Of a DNA stretch of 64,000 nucleotides, positions 44,920-56,708 are shown piece after piece (position 1 is the first letter of the stretch; each line of letters starts with the position of its first letter). This DNA is from Enoplosus armatus. Its lineage: Eukaryota > Chordata > Actinopteri > Centrarchiformes > Enoplosidae. The DNA lies in NCBI RefSeq assembly GCF_043641665.1, contig NC_092200.1:9679694-9743693 (forward strand), written 5' to 3'. A program made the translations under genes and the position numbers. The notes below the pieces were generated by a model, which saw only the letters and a list, made by a program, of their open reading frames with translations, was not told the DNA's origin and searched no databases.

Positions 44920-46110
44920 AACACAGAAATGATAAAACTTTTAGACTAATTTTGTTTAGAGATTTTGAATTCCATGAAGAAACAACCTGTGAGAAAACTT
45001 GGACAGCAACCTGTCCCTCTGTACTATGAACAGAAGGGTTTCTGCTACAGATGAGATAGTATCATCAGTTTCATGTATATATGCTGACTGAACTTGATAT
45101 CGAGGACCATCAAAGGTTTTGTGCCCCCCCATACGGAAGCTTCATCTATGAAGCGCCACTACAAGGGAGGGGACATCAATAAAGAAAAGCCAGCCACCCT
45201 CTCGTCCTTGATTTCTTGGGTTTTTGTTCTTGGATTAAAGAAGAACGTTTTCCATTTGCATTTTAAAACATCATGATCAAAAACAATTACCCTCCTCCTT
45301 CTGTATTTTTCTCACAACAAATGAATCAGATTACAGGCCTTCGTGAGCACCGGCTTCTTATGGCCTTGTTGCACTGACAATATTTGAAGTTTCCTGCAGT
45401 AACTTCATTAGGCGTATTTTGTCCAGAATTAGTGGAGCGTGCTGAAAATTGCTAATGACAGATGTTTCTCCACACTGTCACACTCCTTGTATCATTTGAT
45501 TTGGAAAGCAACATACGGTGTTCTGCTCCATCAGTATGTCACAGACTGTCTGCAAACAGCTGGTCATAACTCAGTTCAGTGAAAACCATTACTTTCCAAT
45601 GAAGTGCTGGACACGTTCCAAATTTGGTTTTGGCATGGCCTCAGCTGCACCCATGATGCAGTGCAGCGCAGTGTTGCAGGTACACATGGAGGACAGGAGG
45701 AGGGGTGAAGGGAGCAGGTGAAGGGGTTTTCTGCGAGCCCTCTGTCTCTCTGCTCTCCAGCCGGGCAGAGCACTCTGATAGAGGATGAATACTGGGGGAG
45801 CAGATACAGAGCATGAACAAAGAGGAGACTAAAGCTTAAGCATGAGCTTAACACTGTGAGTTTACAACATCCTGTGTCTTCTTCTTCCTAAACAGCATGT
45901 GAAGGGTTTGGTTGCAACGGGGCATAAGTTATGTTTTTATTAAAAATGAGTGTGTAATGTAATTGGTAAAACATTTGCTGAGCTTATTAAGTTGACTAAA
46001 TTAATATATTTGTCATATTTGGCAAATAATAAAATAATAAAACAAATCCAAATAGCTAGTGTCAAAATAACACATCCTATATTTCAACACTTTTCAGGTA
46101 CTTCAATCAC
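44920..46110. other. gene-free stretch
   Basis: AT-rich, no supported gene; short frames only. Confidence 0.5.
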
Positions 46111-46114
46111 TGTA

Positions 46115-46450
46115 AATGGTTCGTATGGGAATCACACTTATTCATACCACTCCCATATGTGTGTTAAATATGAAGCTACCACCAGCAACGGCTTAGCTTA
46201 GCTTAGTATAAGGACTGGAAACAGGGGGAAACAGCCAGCCTGGCTCTGTCAAATGAAAACAAAAATGTGCCTACCAGCACAAAAACCAAAGTGTAACAAC
46301 CATAACTTGTGGTTTTTACAGTGGTTATGTGTTGGACAATTTCTTGCCAGGACGTCACTGCACCTTTCGACAGAGCCAGGCTAGCTGTCTTTATGCAAGG
46401 CCAAACTAACAGTCTCCTGGCCTCTCTCTGAACAATTCCTTTATTCCTTT
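46115..46450 (+). mobile_element. internal fragment of the terminal-inverted-repeat element
   Basis: Blocks TACCACTCCCATATGTGTG, AAATATGAAGCTACCACCAG, CTTAGCTTAGCTTAGTATAAG, GACTGGAAACAGGGGGAAAC and GCCTGGCTCTGTC match, in order, the middle of the elements at 52927 and 12478. The right part (CAAAAACCAAAGTGTAAC, TTGTGGTTTTTACAGTGG, TTATGTGTTGGACAATTTC) is the longer interior typical of fuller family members. The outermost inverted ends are lost or degenerate. Non-coding. Confidence 0.75.
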
Positions 46451-48190
46451 AAGTATTATTTTTGCTCCTCTTTAAGAAATAAGAAACCTTTGACGTTAAA
46501 CTCTCACTCTGTAGACTCTATAAGCGATGAGTCTTCCTGTAATTAAAAGGTAAAGATTCTGGGTGAATCTGGCTACAAAGCTCTGGCCAGGAAGACTGTG
46601 CTGTGTGCCAGGACATCTCACAGCTCAGCTGCTGCCTGCATGCAGCAGAAGTGTCATTGACACCTCGCTTCATCTCTAAAGATAAGGCAGTAATGACGTT
46701 CTGTATTCCTGGGCCTGTCGAGTCTGGGTGTTAGTCACTATTTGGCCCGAGTGGTAAAGATCTCAACAGCAAAATAGCATGCTGACAACATATGCTAAAT
46801 TAATCTAAAATCGCTCATTTCCGACTCATCTTCCTGTCTTTTAAAACTACAGTTTGAAGGTCAAGAGTTAAATAGATGGATGATTAAAAACTTGAGGGCC
46901 CTGTTTTGTTAAAAAATACTAAAATGTTCACTCTTTGGATAAACCCTGTTCAATTCCCTCAGCAATCAATCAGTCAGTGATTCATTACATTAAATGTCAC
47001 CATCACCACAGTGTTAAAAGGGTCAAAAACACCAGCACCCGAGGGACCTTCTTAGCTAACACGACCTACTCCAACATGAAGCACTCCTATCTACTGTATC
47101 AATTCTGTGACCTCTGGCAATATCTGGTCTTTTTATGTCTCCACTGACTGTATAACTGCGTAACTGTTTGGTTGCAAAACTGACAAAACAGAACAGAATT
47201 GGATTAATGAAGACAAATGTGTGAACTCGGTTGTATGAATGTGGCCTTTCTAGTTGCCTTTGGATGGTATTTTTGCTGCAAAGGCCTGTTCCCTCAATCA
47301 TTGTAATAAGGCTGATCCCAGTCAGAGCTCTGACAGCTCAGAGACGGGGCTGCCCTCGTTCTGCACAGAGCTCAGTTCAGCACAAGGGGAGACAAAATGA
47401 CTGGACTAACAAACACAGATCTGCAGTTACCAACAAATGCACCTCTAACTGTGTAATAGCAGTTTGTGTGTTTAATTTGAAAGACAGCTATGAGCAGCAT
47501 CACCTGGAAAAAACTGAGTAATGATGACATAAATCTAAATATACTGAGGATCAAAATTGTGTGATTTTAAGTCAGATGTCTTATTCTCTCTTATTTTTCT
47601 CTTATTTTCTTATTACTCTTGTTTTTTATCTAAAAGGTATTTAAATTAATAATGTGCTGAGATAAAAAGATGATTTTAATTGTGATGTGATGGAGGACAG
47701 TGTTTATTGTTTTACTCTTAAGAAACATGTATATAGTTTCAGGAATGAGAAGCTGCCCCATGCACATAGCGGTGTATTGTCATTATGTCCTCTCACATTG
47801 TTATCAGACCATAAGCAGTACAGTAGAAGTACACACAGAGCATTAAGCAGCTCAGATGTCTCCCACAAGGATAAAAGCCTTTTATTTCTTGTGTTAACGT
47901 TGGCTTCTGCGGAGTGCAGTAATGTGTTGTTGTTTGCCATGAAATGTGGAGTGAAAAATGAAACATCATTTGCGTTTTTCATGGTTGCGTAAGCATCAAG
48001 CGCACTATCCACAAAGCATGTTATGTCCCTGCTTTTAATAGGATGTTGTTTATTTGAATTGTAAGGAGTCACGTCTAATCGAGCTTTACCTCGCGTTACA
48101 CTGTGTGTGGTGTGGTGAGATACAGTAGTTCTCTTGTTTTATGGGTTCTACATTAATGCAAAAGGGACAGCACTAATAATGCTAACATAA
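46451..48190. other. gene-free stretch
   Basis: No supported gene. Overlapping frames at 47.0-47.5 and 47.7-48.07 kb on both strands are unremarkable. Confidence 0.45.
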
Positions 48191-48194
48191 CTAA

Positions 48195-48460
48195 TTACCT
48201 TTAATAAACGAGATATTTTACCGTTTTAGTATGCCGAGCCTCGTCTGCTACTCCCTGACCCAAAACTGACAATTGTGTTAATTGGATCTGATGAGGTTAG
48301 TTGACACAAATTTACGTTTAACTGCATTAAAGTGAAAGGAAGAAGACATCGCCCTCAGAGTCATCAACTCAATCAACACTAATGACTCTAATGCTTCTTT
48401 GAATTTAATACTTATCACACACTTAATTGATGCTCAGAGTGGGAAAGGTGAAGCAGCAGG
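48195..48460. promoter_or_regulatory. candidate conserved non-coding element
   Basis: Contains AACTAATTACCTTTAATAAA, TTGTGTTAATTGGATCTG, ACTGCATTAAAGTG, CAATCAACACTAATGACTC and ACACTTAATTGATGC: many TAATTA/TTAAT cores in unique sequence without frames. Typical of developmental enhancers; conservation unverified. Confidence 0.35.
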
Positions 48461-48559
48461 ACTGTGTGGACACATTGTCTTCTGCCGTTTTCTGTGTCAT
48501 TTTACATTTTTTACATTTGAGACAGTAACAGAGAAGGAAAACAGTGACTTTTTATGATT

Positions 48560-48875
48560 TAAAGTTTTCGTTTTTCCTCTCTTTTTTTCTGTCTGTTTGT
48601 CTCTTGACCTTCATTTTGTCTCTGCTGTTGTCTTTCATTCTTTAGTGATCAGATTTCCATGTACAGCATTTCTTCAGTCACTCCAGTACGCTCTCCTCTG
48701 ATTTCACCACGAGGATCCTCCGCAAAACAAAAAGTCACATTTATCTCTGTAATTGGCCTCAGCATTTAAGTGGATAATGTGGTTATTACTGCATTCTTTG
48801 TTTCATTTCTTCCCCTCCACCGCTCTTTCCTTTCTTTCCTCTATTCTCTCTTTTTTTCTGTTTTTTTTCTGAAAC
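48560..48875 (+). repeat. pyrimidine-rich low-complexity tracts
   Basis: The segment has CT-rich stretches, densest at 48800-48870 (TTTCTTTCCTCTATTCTCTC and following TTTTTTTCTG). On the plus strand it resembles a very long splice polypyrimidine tract leading to GATGCAG-like AG sites near 48900, where a 23-nt pseudo-exon (AGGCACGTATG... AAAG|GTAATC) could be read. I treat it as low complexity. Confidence 0.5.
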
Positions 48876-48879
48876 TGTT

Positions 48880-49060
48880 GAGCTGGTAAGTTCAATGCAG
48901 AGGCACGTATGCGCTCTGGAAAGGTAATCTAGAAGCCAGTTGAGCCATGACAAATAGGGACAGCTGGCCTAATTGAATCATTTGAGCTAAGACAGCTCAA
49001 CTTGGTTATCCCCTCTGCAGCCCACACTGATATTAGTGCGGGAATCATTAGCCATGAAAT
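48880..49060. promoter_or_regulatory. candidate conserved non-coding element
   Basis: Unique segment with CTAATTGAATCATTTGAGC, two related GAGCTAAGACAGCTCAAC-type inverted motifs (TTGAGCTAAGACAGCTCAA is a near palindrome around 48985-49003) and AATCATTAGCCATG. No frame or repeat. Inference only. Confidence 0.3.
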
Positions 49061-49499
49061 CATGTCTGCTCTCTCTGACTGCATCCTTTATGACATGACA
49101 GCCAGCCCAGCCTGTCTCTTTCACTCTCACACCAAAAAGAGCCCTTCATCATAAACAGACAGAGGTGGAGGCAACCAGGGCTGAGTGGCATGTCTTTTTG
49201 TCTTTTTCTGGACACTTGTTCTTGTAAAACTAGTTCATCAAATGTCATGTACAGTTTTTGGTTACATGAAGGAATTACTGTACTGCTAAATCACAAACAT
49301 GCACAGTAGTTTTATCCTAATCTGCTGCAGCTTTATCATCCTGTCCTCAAAACTATGTTTCTAAAAATAGACTTTTTGTTTTTTTAACATCTTCGTCTTT
49401 ATATGTGACTATGTCTCCTGAATGTTCCACATATGTTGCTTGTAAGGACATTTTCCTGTCCTCTTTTGGTAAAACTCAAATATTTTTCATTCCCTTCCT

Positions 49500-50115
49500 G
49501 TCACACTTCAAAGCCCTTAATGAGACACAATTACATTCATTCCTGAAGATCATTTGTGAATAATGCAATCAGGTGGTCATGATGGGCTCCAACGAAGGAT
49601 CAGAGGGGGGGCCTCTTGATGGAGGAAGAGAGGGGTGCCACATGGTCTGAGACCCCTCCTGCCTCGCAGCCTGTTTTCTGTGGTTCCTCTCTGCAGGACA
49701 CCCCTTCATGCCAGGCGGTGCCATGGGCATCGACTGAGCTGAGAGGGATGGAGCAGCCAGGCAGACATCTCCACTGAGAGGGATATTGGTTTAGCAAGGA
49801 GGGTAAGGCATTGAAGAATTAGTGCATGATTTGTCCTAAATATTTTAATTGCCCAAGGGTTTTATTTGTTTAACGTTTCAAATATGCCAACGAGTGGCAA
49901 AACATTCCTTTTATGGCTATTATAGGCTAATTATTCTCTTCTCTAGCCTTAGAGCACTGATGTAGGACACAGTGACTATGAGCTCAATGGATGGCCCCTG
50001 TGCTGTGCGTAATAATGGACATCCATCCCAGAGTGAGGATGCCTAGCTTAATGGAGCTCAGACTGGGGATACTGTGCAATGTTCAGGCCCATTTCCTTTT
50101 GACTCACATTCCACA
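49500..50115. promoter_or_regulatory. candidate conserved non-coding segment, possibly two elements
   Basis: The left part (49510-49600) has CTTAATGAGACACAATTACATTC and GAATAATGCAATCAGG. The right part (49890-50060) has GGCTATTATAGGCTAATTATTC and GTGCGTAATAATGGAC. Between them is a GC-richer patch whose minus-strand frame (49600-49797) has no recognisable content. No repeats. Confidence 0.3.
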
Positions 50116-52320
50116 GGGGTGGCATGACCCCAATGAGACGCCTGCTTTCCCCAGGTGGCAGTGAGCGATGCTCCTCCACAGTGTCGGGGCAGGGGAGCGA
50201 GGAGACCCTTCTTTGCCCAATGGGCTGAGCTGGAAAAACAGACGCCCACACAGACTCTTACACATCTCTTACGCACACATACACTCAGTTGCACCCTTCA
50301 CACCCTCGGGGTCCCCAGCCCACTTTCAAGTGAATTTCGACACGAGCAATTATTGAGGGTTAGGGAGTGACAGGTCTATTCCAGGTTTCAACAGGCGCAC
50401 AGAAGAGAAGCGGACTGACAATCATCTGGAATTACCACTCGGGTTGAGGCAGTGCGCTGGACTATGTGAACTGCATGTCTGTCTGCCTCTCTCTCTCGCC
50501 CCCTCGGGGCTTTTTAGACAAGCGCTCTGCCTCTCCTTGGATGTTTACACATCATTAAGGTTCCCCTGTCTCATCTCGGCTCTGTCCTTTAAAAGAACAG
50601 GGATGCATTGGTCTGAGGTGGAAGAAAAGACCGTTTCTGGTCAAGCGTGAGGGGAAGAAAGCAGTGCTGCAGAGGAGGCGGCAGAATCCTACAGACAGTG
50701 AGAAAACACTTCAGTTCATGTCAAGAGGAACTGTTTTAGACAAACTTGATGCCCAGACTTTCAAACAAACCTCTTTCTGAAAAACATTTTTGTGCAAAAG
50801 TATTATACAACCAAAACTTTTGTTTGGCATCATTGTATAATATATTTTTTTGGAACATACAATTAATCATATCCATTGCAGTTTTGTCAAATAGGCATAT
50901 TAGACAAAATCTACAATTATTATCAAAAACTAAATCAATCAGTGATTGTTTGCATGCATATCATCAACAGAGCTTTAAAAAGAACTTTAGAAATCTGACT
51001 TCTGAAAGAAAAAAGCAGGAGCAGGAAAGTCTGGTGTGCGGCAGACACGTTAGACAACACTGGTAATGAAGCATTGGCAGAAAGTGATAATTATTTTAAT
51101 TAATGATAATGGTTTTAATGATTCAACATTTTGGCTAATTGATTATGATTGATTGCACATTACTAAACAAGGAAAGTGAATCAGGGAGGTAATCAGGGAG
51201 ATGACAGCACAGGTCAACACTACAGCGTGACGGAACATACACTACACATGCTAATCAGACCCAGAGAGACGGAGAGAGGCAGCGGCAGAGGGAGAGAGAT
51301 GGGCAGATGGAGGGATGGAGTAAAAGGAAGTGAATGGGTTCTCTAGTAAAGAAATGCTGAAAGAGAAAATGAAGAAATGGAAAAGGTTGTGCAGATCAAG
51401 ATGTCACAAAAAGGGTCGGCTAGTTGTTAAGACACAACTGGAAAACCTGACACAATTCTTCTGGCTGGATCATTTGTATGTAGTAAAAATATGCAAATTT
51501 AAGATGTGTTTCAGCAACTGGCACAAATTTTATTCAGAAAACTTTTGTTTGATGAGGATACATGATGATATCTTAACAGAGTAATCATACTAACTGAGCG
51601 TGCAGCTTCTTTTGTAGTTCAAAATATTTTCCTGTAACATAACTCATTTTTATATATGCATAATTCAGTTTACTTAAGATACATTTCCAAAAGCTACAGA
51701 AACAGGCAGGTTTTGTGGTCTCCCTGAAGAGAAAAGATTTTGTTTGATATGTGAAGTCAATTTTGTGCTATTTTTTTCATTATATGAAGATTTAAGGGCT
51801 ACACTTTTAGTAAAATGTCCTTAATTTCTGGTGAGTTCTTCTGGATGGATGATTATAACAAAACTTTTTGTGTTTTTGGAAGGGGATTTTTATGTGTGGC
51901 AGATTTTATTTGTGGAGTTTGAGACATAAGATCTTTGTTTGCAATGTAATGTTGTATAAATGTAAGAAGTGTCTGACGAAGCTGCATTTTTTGTGTCTTA
52001 TAAATCCATGTGGGCACTTGTATGTGTATGGCACAATAAATCTCTCTCATTGCCTTTGTTCGTCTGGATTTTATTGTGTAGGTAAAATCTACAACCTAAT
52101 TACAGGGGCTGAGAAATTATATTAAACAGGGGCGTGGGCTGCATTCTAGGCATGAACAAGCGCACATTTCCTTGTCCAAGAGGTATCAATAACAATAGGG
52201 TCTCCTCGAAGCCACTTGAAGTGTGTTTGTGTCAGGGAGGAGTCAGTGCACCTTCTGCATCCTTATCATACCATACACTATCACCCTGTGACCCGGCCAC
52301 TGATTAACATTTAAGGAGGG
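50116..52320. other. gene-free stretch
   Basis: No supported gene. A GA-rich patch (GAGAGACGGAGAGAGGCAGC) lies at about 51263-51330. The 51.9-52.1 kb interval holds a T-rich 85-codon plus frame with seven cysteines but no recognisable pattern, and an AATAAATCTC motif near 52035 without an upstream gene. Confidence 0.45.
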
Positions 52321-52650
52321 AGTCTGTCCTTCCTCTCCTCTTCTCCATCTCCTCCTCTTGCTTTTCCCCATCGTACAGACACTTGTCAGAAGGATCTTTT
52401 TTTTGCTTCCCAGACTCCCCACTCCATCTCCATCATCAGTTGCTATTGTCTAACCCTCTAGCCATACCCCACCCCATGCCCACGACATGCAAATCTATCC
52501 CCTTGATTTCACTTTGGAGAGATGGTGAGTGGAGTGGTGAAGCGTCCTGCCCTCTGCCACCTTCCCCCACCCCCTCCTCCTCCGTCCTAGCCCACCTCCA
52601 TCTCCTGCTCTTACCCTCTGGATGGGGTGCTCCTCAGAGTGGATGGACTG
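52321..52650. repeat. CT-rich low-complexity block
   Basis: Plus strand is strongly pyrimidine-biased (CCTTCCTCTCCTCTTCTCC, CCCCCTCCTCCTCCGTCC). The 94-codon frame inside reflects the composition. Confidence 0.6.
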
Positions 52651-52654
52651 GGTT

Positions 52655-52810
52655 TGAGTTTAATTAATGAAATGTATGATAATGTGATTTCTTTAATAGA
52701 ATGACATAGTCTAATGGTGTTGTGTGATTATGATTAATATAGTACTTTGGTGGGAGAGATCATCAGCCAAAGGCTAAATGAGGACCTTCTCTCTCCAGTT
52801 CCAGTCCTGG
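52655..52810. promoter_or_regulatory. candidate conserved non-coding element
   Basis: TTTAATTAATGAAATG, GATAATGTGATTTCTTTAAT and GTGATTATGATTAATATAG give a dense set of ATTA cores in unique sequence just before the transposable element at 52927. Inference only. Confidence 0.25.
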
Positions 52811-52926
52811 ACACATTTCAGCTCTGCCTTGGACATCTGAACAGCGCTTGTGTCTGTCTCTCAGCTTAGAAAGTGACTGTGAAATTCACTGAACACCATG
52901 TGCTTTACTTTGCCTTACACCCTTTT

Positions 52927-53327
52927 GAAGGAATAGTTTGTCATTTTGGGATATATGCTTATTCGCTTTCTTGTTGTGAGTTAAACGAGAACATCAATAC
53001 CACTCTTACTGTATGGTAAATATGAAGATGCAACCAGTAGCTGATTAGCTTAGCATAAAGAGTAGAAACACAGGGAAACAGCTCCCCTTGTTATGTCCAA
53101 AGGTTACAGAATCTTGTCAACTTGGAGGGCGCAGAAATTGACATATTATCACTTTTTAAATTGATGTCGGGAACTTGTTAGCAAACAAGTTGCTTATGTA
53201 CACATTCAGCAGATATGGAGAATTCCTTAGCATTCATTTGGAGTCAAGATTTGTCTTGATCTTCTCGTCTAACTCTCAGCAAGAAAGTAGACATGTGTAT
53301 TTCCCAGAATATCAAACTATTCCTTTA
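52927..53327. mobile_element. near-complete miniature terminal-inverted-repeat element
   Basis: The left end AAGGAATAGTTTGTCATTTT and about 70 bp that follow are matched in inverse by the right end ...ATCAAACTATTCCTT at 53325. Reading the right end backwards gives AAGGAATAGTTTGATATTCT, GGGAAATACAC and AGAGTTAGACGAGAAGATC, aligned with the left GGGATATATGC and GAGTTAAACGAGAACATC. The interior includes AAATATGAAGATGCAACCAG and TTAGCTTAGCATAAAG. At about 400 bp with no frame, it is a non-autonomous DNA element (MITE-like). Fragments of the same family occur at 12478 and 46115. I know this family as very abundant in percomorph fish; superfamily not assigned. Confidence 0.85.
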
Positions 53328-54050
53328 AATTCTGAACACATAGCACCTCTACTTTGTTAATAAAATGTGTCAATATTTGTTATCTTTATGAAATTACGAG
53401 GACTAAATCCACCTCCAAAAGCTGCTCCTATTTTCATTATTGCTTTATGAATTATGATGTCGACCTCAAATAAACATACAGGAGATTAATGTCTTAAGCT
53501 GATCACTCATGGTTCTATATATCTTATATTTGTAATGATCCCATGGGTCAAAGGTTGCTATTTTCTCTAACAGATGTAGGTTGGTGAAGTGGCAGTCAAG
53601 CATGAATCATATTATCCTTGAGGAGATTAATGTAGCTGACTGAATGAAGAGGGTAATGATGTGGACAGAGGCCACTTATTCTCCCTCTATAATGGGAGTA
53701 ACTACTTTGATTTCTGTGAGATGTTTTCTTCATTTTCCAAATACTCTGCCTAATTTCACCATATGGCAAGAAAACTTTTCATTAGACCTTGTTCTGTCTG
53801 GAAGTATGAAACGTCAAAACCTATACAATGTTAGTTTTGAGCCCCAGAAGTGACATCTTTGGCAGTCAGTGGAAGGTGATGAATCAAGGTAGAAGCTTCT
53901 CCTTCAGAAACAAAGCCTTCCATCATGTCCACATGTCTGAAGGTTGCTTGAAGGACAGAAGTGAAGCCATCGTCTGGAGAAACAGGAGGTTTGAGGGAAG
54001 TGCTTCTCTGCAACCGTTTGTCACTCTGATATTTGGTAAATGTGATAATT
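53328..54050. other. gene-free stretch
   Basis: Mostly unique AT-rich DNA with ATTA-containing patches (GGAGATTAATGTC, GAGGAGATTAATGTAGC). Overlapping frames at 53.83-54.05 kb on both strands have no recognised content. Confidence 0.4.
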
Positions 54051-54054
54051 AATA

Positions 54055-54345
54055 CTGTAATTTAACTAAACCCACTCTGCGAGGTCTGTAATTAAAACTG
54101 ATGTACCTACTTAGCACACCAAGCATCACAGGTGGGCCCAAATTAATCTGCAAATAGAGCTAAATTGCCTGTGCTTAGCGTTTTCGTCAACGTCACTCAC
54201 TTTGGGGGGAAATATCTGTAATTAATTCTGATATAACAAAGTCATAAATTTGAGGTTAAATGCAGCCTTGACAACAGACGCGATGACAGCAAGAGACCTC
54301 ATCTAACCGTCCCAGATGGGATCCAAGACTCTGCTTTCTCCCAAG
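54055..54345. promoter_or_regulatory. candidate conserved non-coding element
   Basis: Unique DNA with GTAATTTAACTAAACCC, CTGTAATTAAAACTGATG, CCCAAATTAATCTGC, a CRE-like CAACGTCACTCAC, and CTGTAATTAATTCTGATA. A CTGTAATTA phrase occurs twice about 145 bp apart, suggesting a reiterated homeodomain-type site. No frame or known repeat. Confidence 0.35.
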
Positions 54346-55184
54346 AACTTGGCTGAGACTTTCTCTGACAACTGTTTGCTGCTATAAAGACAAGAGGACA
54401 TATTCAAAGATAGACTCATCCTTTCTCGCACACCCTCTCAGTCTTTTTCAATTTTGAGTAAATCGAAATGAACTGGAGTGAAAGCCAAATTCCAGGCTAC
54501 AGAACGGAAAATGAAATGATTAGTTCTGGATGGAAGCCAAATGACTGAATGCATTTTTGATTTTGACTGGTGATGAAATGAAGCTGCAGCCGCGCAACAA
54601 TTTACAAGCTTGTATTTGCTTGAGTTTTTGCTCTTCTCTACCGTTTCTGTGCTTCTCTAGATCAAAAAATAACAGTTTACTATATGTTTTATATATTCAG
54701 TATATGCTCTTTTTGGTAATTATGTTAAATGGTTGTTGCTGCTCTTACAGTTTGGTAAATATCAGTTTTTCTTTCAGGAAACATCTGTCAGTAGGGATCC
54801 TATTCCCAGATGTGGAGCATTTAAATCATTCAAAAAACTAACGTATATTCAATTCACACTAGAATAGATTGTTAAAACCTTTTGCACATTCAACGCAAAG
54901 ATTATTCTATTCAAAGTGTGACCTGAGACATCAGCAGCTAAAGATCTCTTCACATACAGAAAGGTTTCAAATCACCATCAACCACAAAGACACTAAATTA
55001 GCATATGGATAATGTAAAATAGAGGTGTATTGAAACTAGAGTCAAAACATTAAAGGCTCCTACTTTGAATGCAATATTGTTCATTGTTCTCTCCTGGGTT
55101 TTTGTTTTGGTTGGTGCACAGAGCACAAGCTGGCACGCCGCTATTGTTGAGCAAAAATAGTAGATTAAACTGAACGACAGTCAA
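54346..55184. other. gene-free stretch
   Basis: T-rich 94-codon plus frame at 54557-54841 has no recognised features. Otherwise ordinary AT-rich DNA. Confidence 0.45.
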
Positions 55185-55335
55185 ATCAAAGAAATAATCA
55201 CATATTTATGAATATTTAATATGGTCGTGGCAAATAAGGCAAGTAATTAGGAGTTTCCATAAATTAGCAAATTGTTATTTTATGTTAATGAGAGATCTTC
55301 AGCTTTTTCTCATGAATAATTTATAGATCAACATA
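55185..55335. promoter_or_regulatory. candidate conserved non-coding element
   Basis: ATTTATGAATATTTAATATGG, GCAAGTAATTAGGAG, CATAAATTAGCAAATTG, TTATGTTAATGAGAG and CATGAATAATTTATAG make this one of the densest clusters of homeodomain/POU-like cores in the window. Inference only. Confidence 0.35.
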
Positions 55336-55982
55336 AAAAAAGTTTAGCAGGGAAGGAATGAGGAAGTCTGACTGTCGTGTTGATCACACACATGCACATG
55401 TGCAGAGACACACAAACATAGCTCTTCTTCAGTTCCTATTGTTTTGTTCAATTTGCCACTTGATATTTATGAGGCTGGAGATGGCAGGTTTTATCAGATG
55501 AATGTACAATGCAGCCGGGTGTGGAGTTGTTTTGGAAGGAGAGGTGATACTGGCATTGCAAGCAGACACCACAATCGCCTGTTCATGTCCACTTTATTCA
55601 CAAAGCAGACAACAGTAGCTTCTATCCCAAAGGTACAGAACAAAGAGATCTTGCAAGGGAAGAAATGCACGGGAAGTGGGGAGATACAAGGGGGAAAACA
55701 TTCGTAAAATGTAAGGATTTTGAATTTACAGGACAGGAGGAGTTGGAGGAAATACGAGAATGAGTGTACGGTAAAGACCCCGGCACACTGGAGAGCTGGG
55801 ATGGGTCTCACTAAAGGGCTTAATACGAAGGCGGAGGGGAGGAGTGGGTGGGGCAGGAAGGGCAGTGAGTCAGAAAACAAGAGCAAAACAAATCTGTGAT
55901 CTGGAACTCGGAGAGCAGCCACTCAAGAGGGATTAATGAGAAGTAGGAGGCTGTGAAATTATGTGGCCTTTGAGTGGAGAGA
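55336..55982. other. gene-free stretch
   Basis: Purine-rich on the plus strand; a 142-codon minus frame (55494-55922) is a by-product of that composition (P, F, L, S-rich) and has no recognised domain. Confidence 0.4.
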
Positions 55983-56014
55983 ATGGCCCTAGCAGAGCAT
56001 GGCCCTGAAATGAG
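55983..56014 (+). CDS. possible first coding exon, unknown product
   Basis: On the plus strand GAGAGAATGGCC is an excellent start context (A at -3, G at +4), with TGA in frame four codons earlier. Ten codons, MALAEHGPEM, then reach the strong donor ATGAG|GTGAGA. In phase it can join the acceptor at 57000, giving an open frame there, although that frame is tryptophan-rich and less protein-like than the alternative. There are no obvious promoter motifs immediately upstream. Low confidence. Confidence 0.15.
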
Positions 56015-56454
56015 GTGAGACAAACTTCACCTGATCCACAATTAACGGCATCATGCGGATGGGTGACACAGGGTCACAGCAGGGGGGAGGGTGGGAAGAG
56101 AGAAAAATCACAATTCACTTTGTGGCAAATTATCACCCCTCCAAAAAGGGCAGCCATCAGAAACCAGGAACTCAATGAGGAGAGGAGAGGATGTTACACA
56201 CCTGTCTTTTTAAAAAAGGCAGCGACAGGGTTGAGAGGAAAGCTTGTTAGAAAGATTTATGCTTAATAAGGACAGACAGTAGCAGGGGATGGAGACAATT
56301 AACAGTATGGAAAAACATACATACAGAGCGAAAGAGTGAGAGGCGGAGGAGGAAAATGGGGTAGAGTTGATTGCACAGGGGGTGAGGAGCAATAACAGGA
56401 GCACAAATGATTAAGTGGTGTTAGGGACTAAGAACACTTGTTTGCAAGGACAAT

Positions 56455-56606
56455 CTTTGTGTGCTTTTGTTGTCTGCCGGCCGCCTTTATCTTTGTGTAA
56501 TTCTCCGTCTGATGAAATGTGTTTAAAGAGATGAATTGGGATCGGAGGAGCCGTCCTGACATGATTATGAGGGATTCATCTGCAGCCATCTGCCACCGTT
56601 ATGAAA
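56455..56606. promoter_or_regulatory. candidate conserved non-coding element
   Basis: GCCGGCCGCCTTTATCTTTG, GTAATTCTCCGTCTGATG, GACATGATTATGAGGGATTC and TGCCACCGTTATGAAAG occur in unique sequence directly left of the poly-G tract. Inference only. Confidence 0.25.
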
Positions 56607-56642
56607 GGGGGGGGGGGGGGGGGGTAGGGGGGGGGGGGGGGG
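56607..56642. repeat. poly-G tract (G18-TA-G16)
   Basis: Two G runs of about 18 and 16 interrupted by TA. This is one of the strongest potential guanine-quadruplex sites in the window and is also a likely sequencing/assembly trouble spot. Confidence 0.9.
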
Positions 56643-56708
56643 TGAGGGAGGGCTAGCAGAGAGATAGAGAAAGGGAGAGAGATGGAGGGAGGGAAGGAGG
56701 GAGGGAAG
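56643..56708. repeat. GA-rich low-complexity tract
   Basis: Purine-only or nearly so (GAGAGAGATGGAGGGAGGGAA type), contiguous with the poly-G tract to its left. Confidence 0.8.

Noticed and set aside
51868..52125. Cysteine-containing 85-codon plus frame with a nearby AATAAA
   Set aside because: Cysteines do not form a recognisable pattern, sequence is T-rich, no upstream gene.
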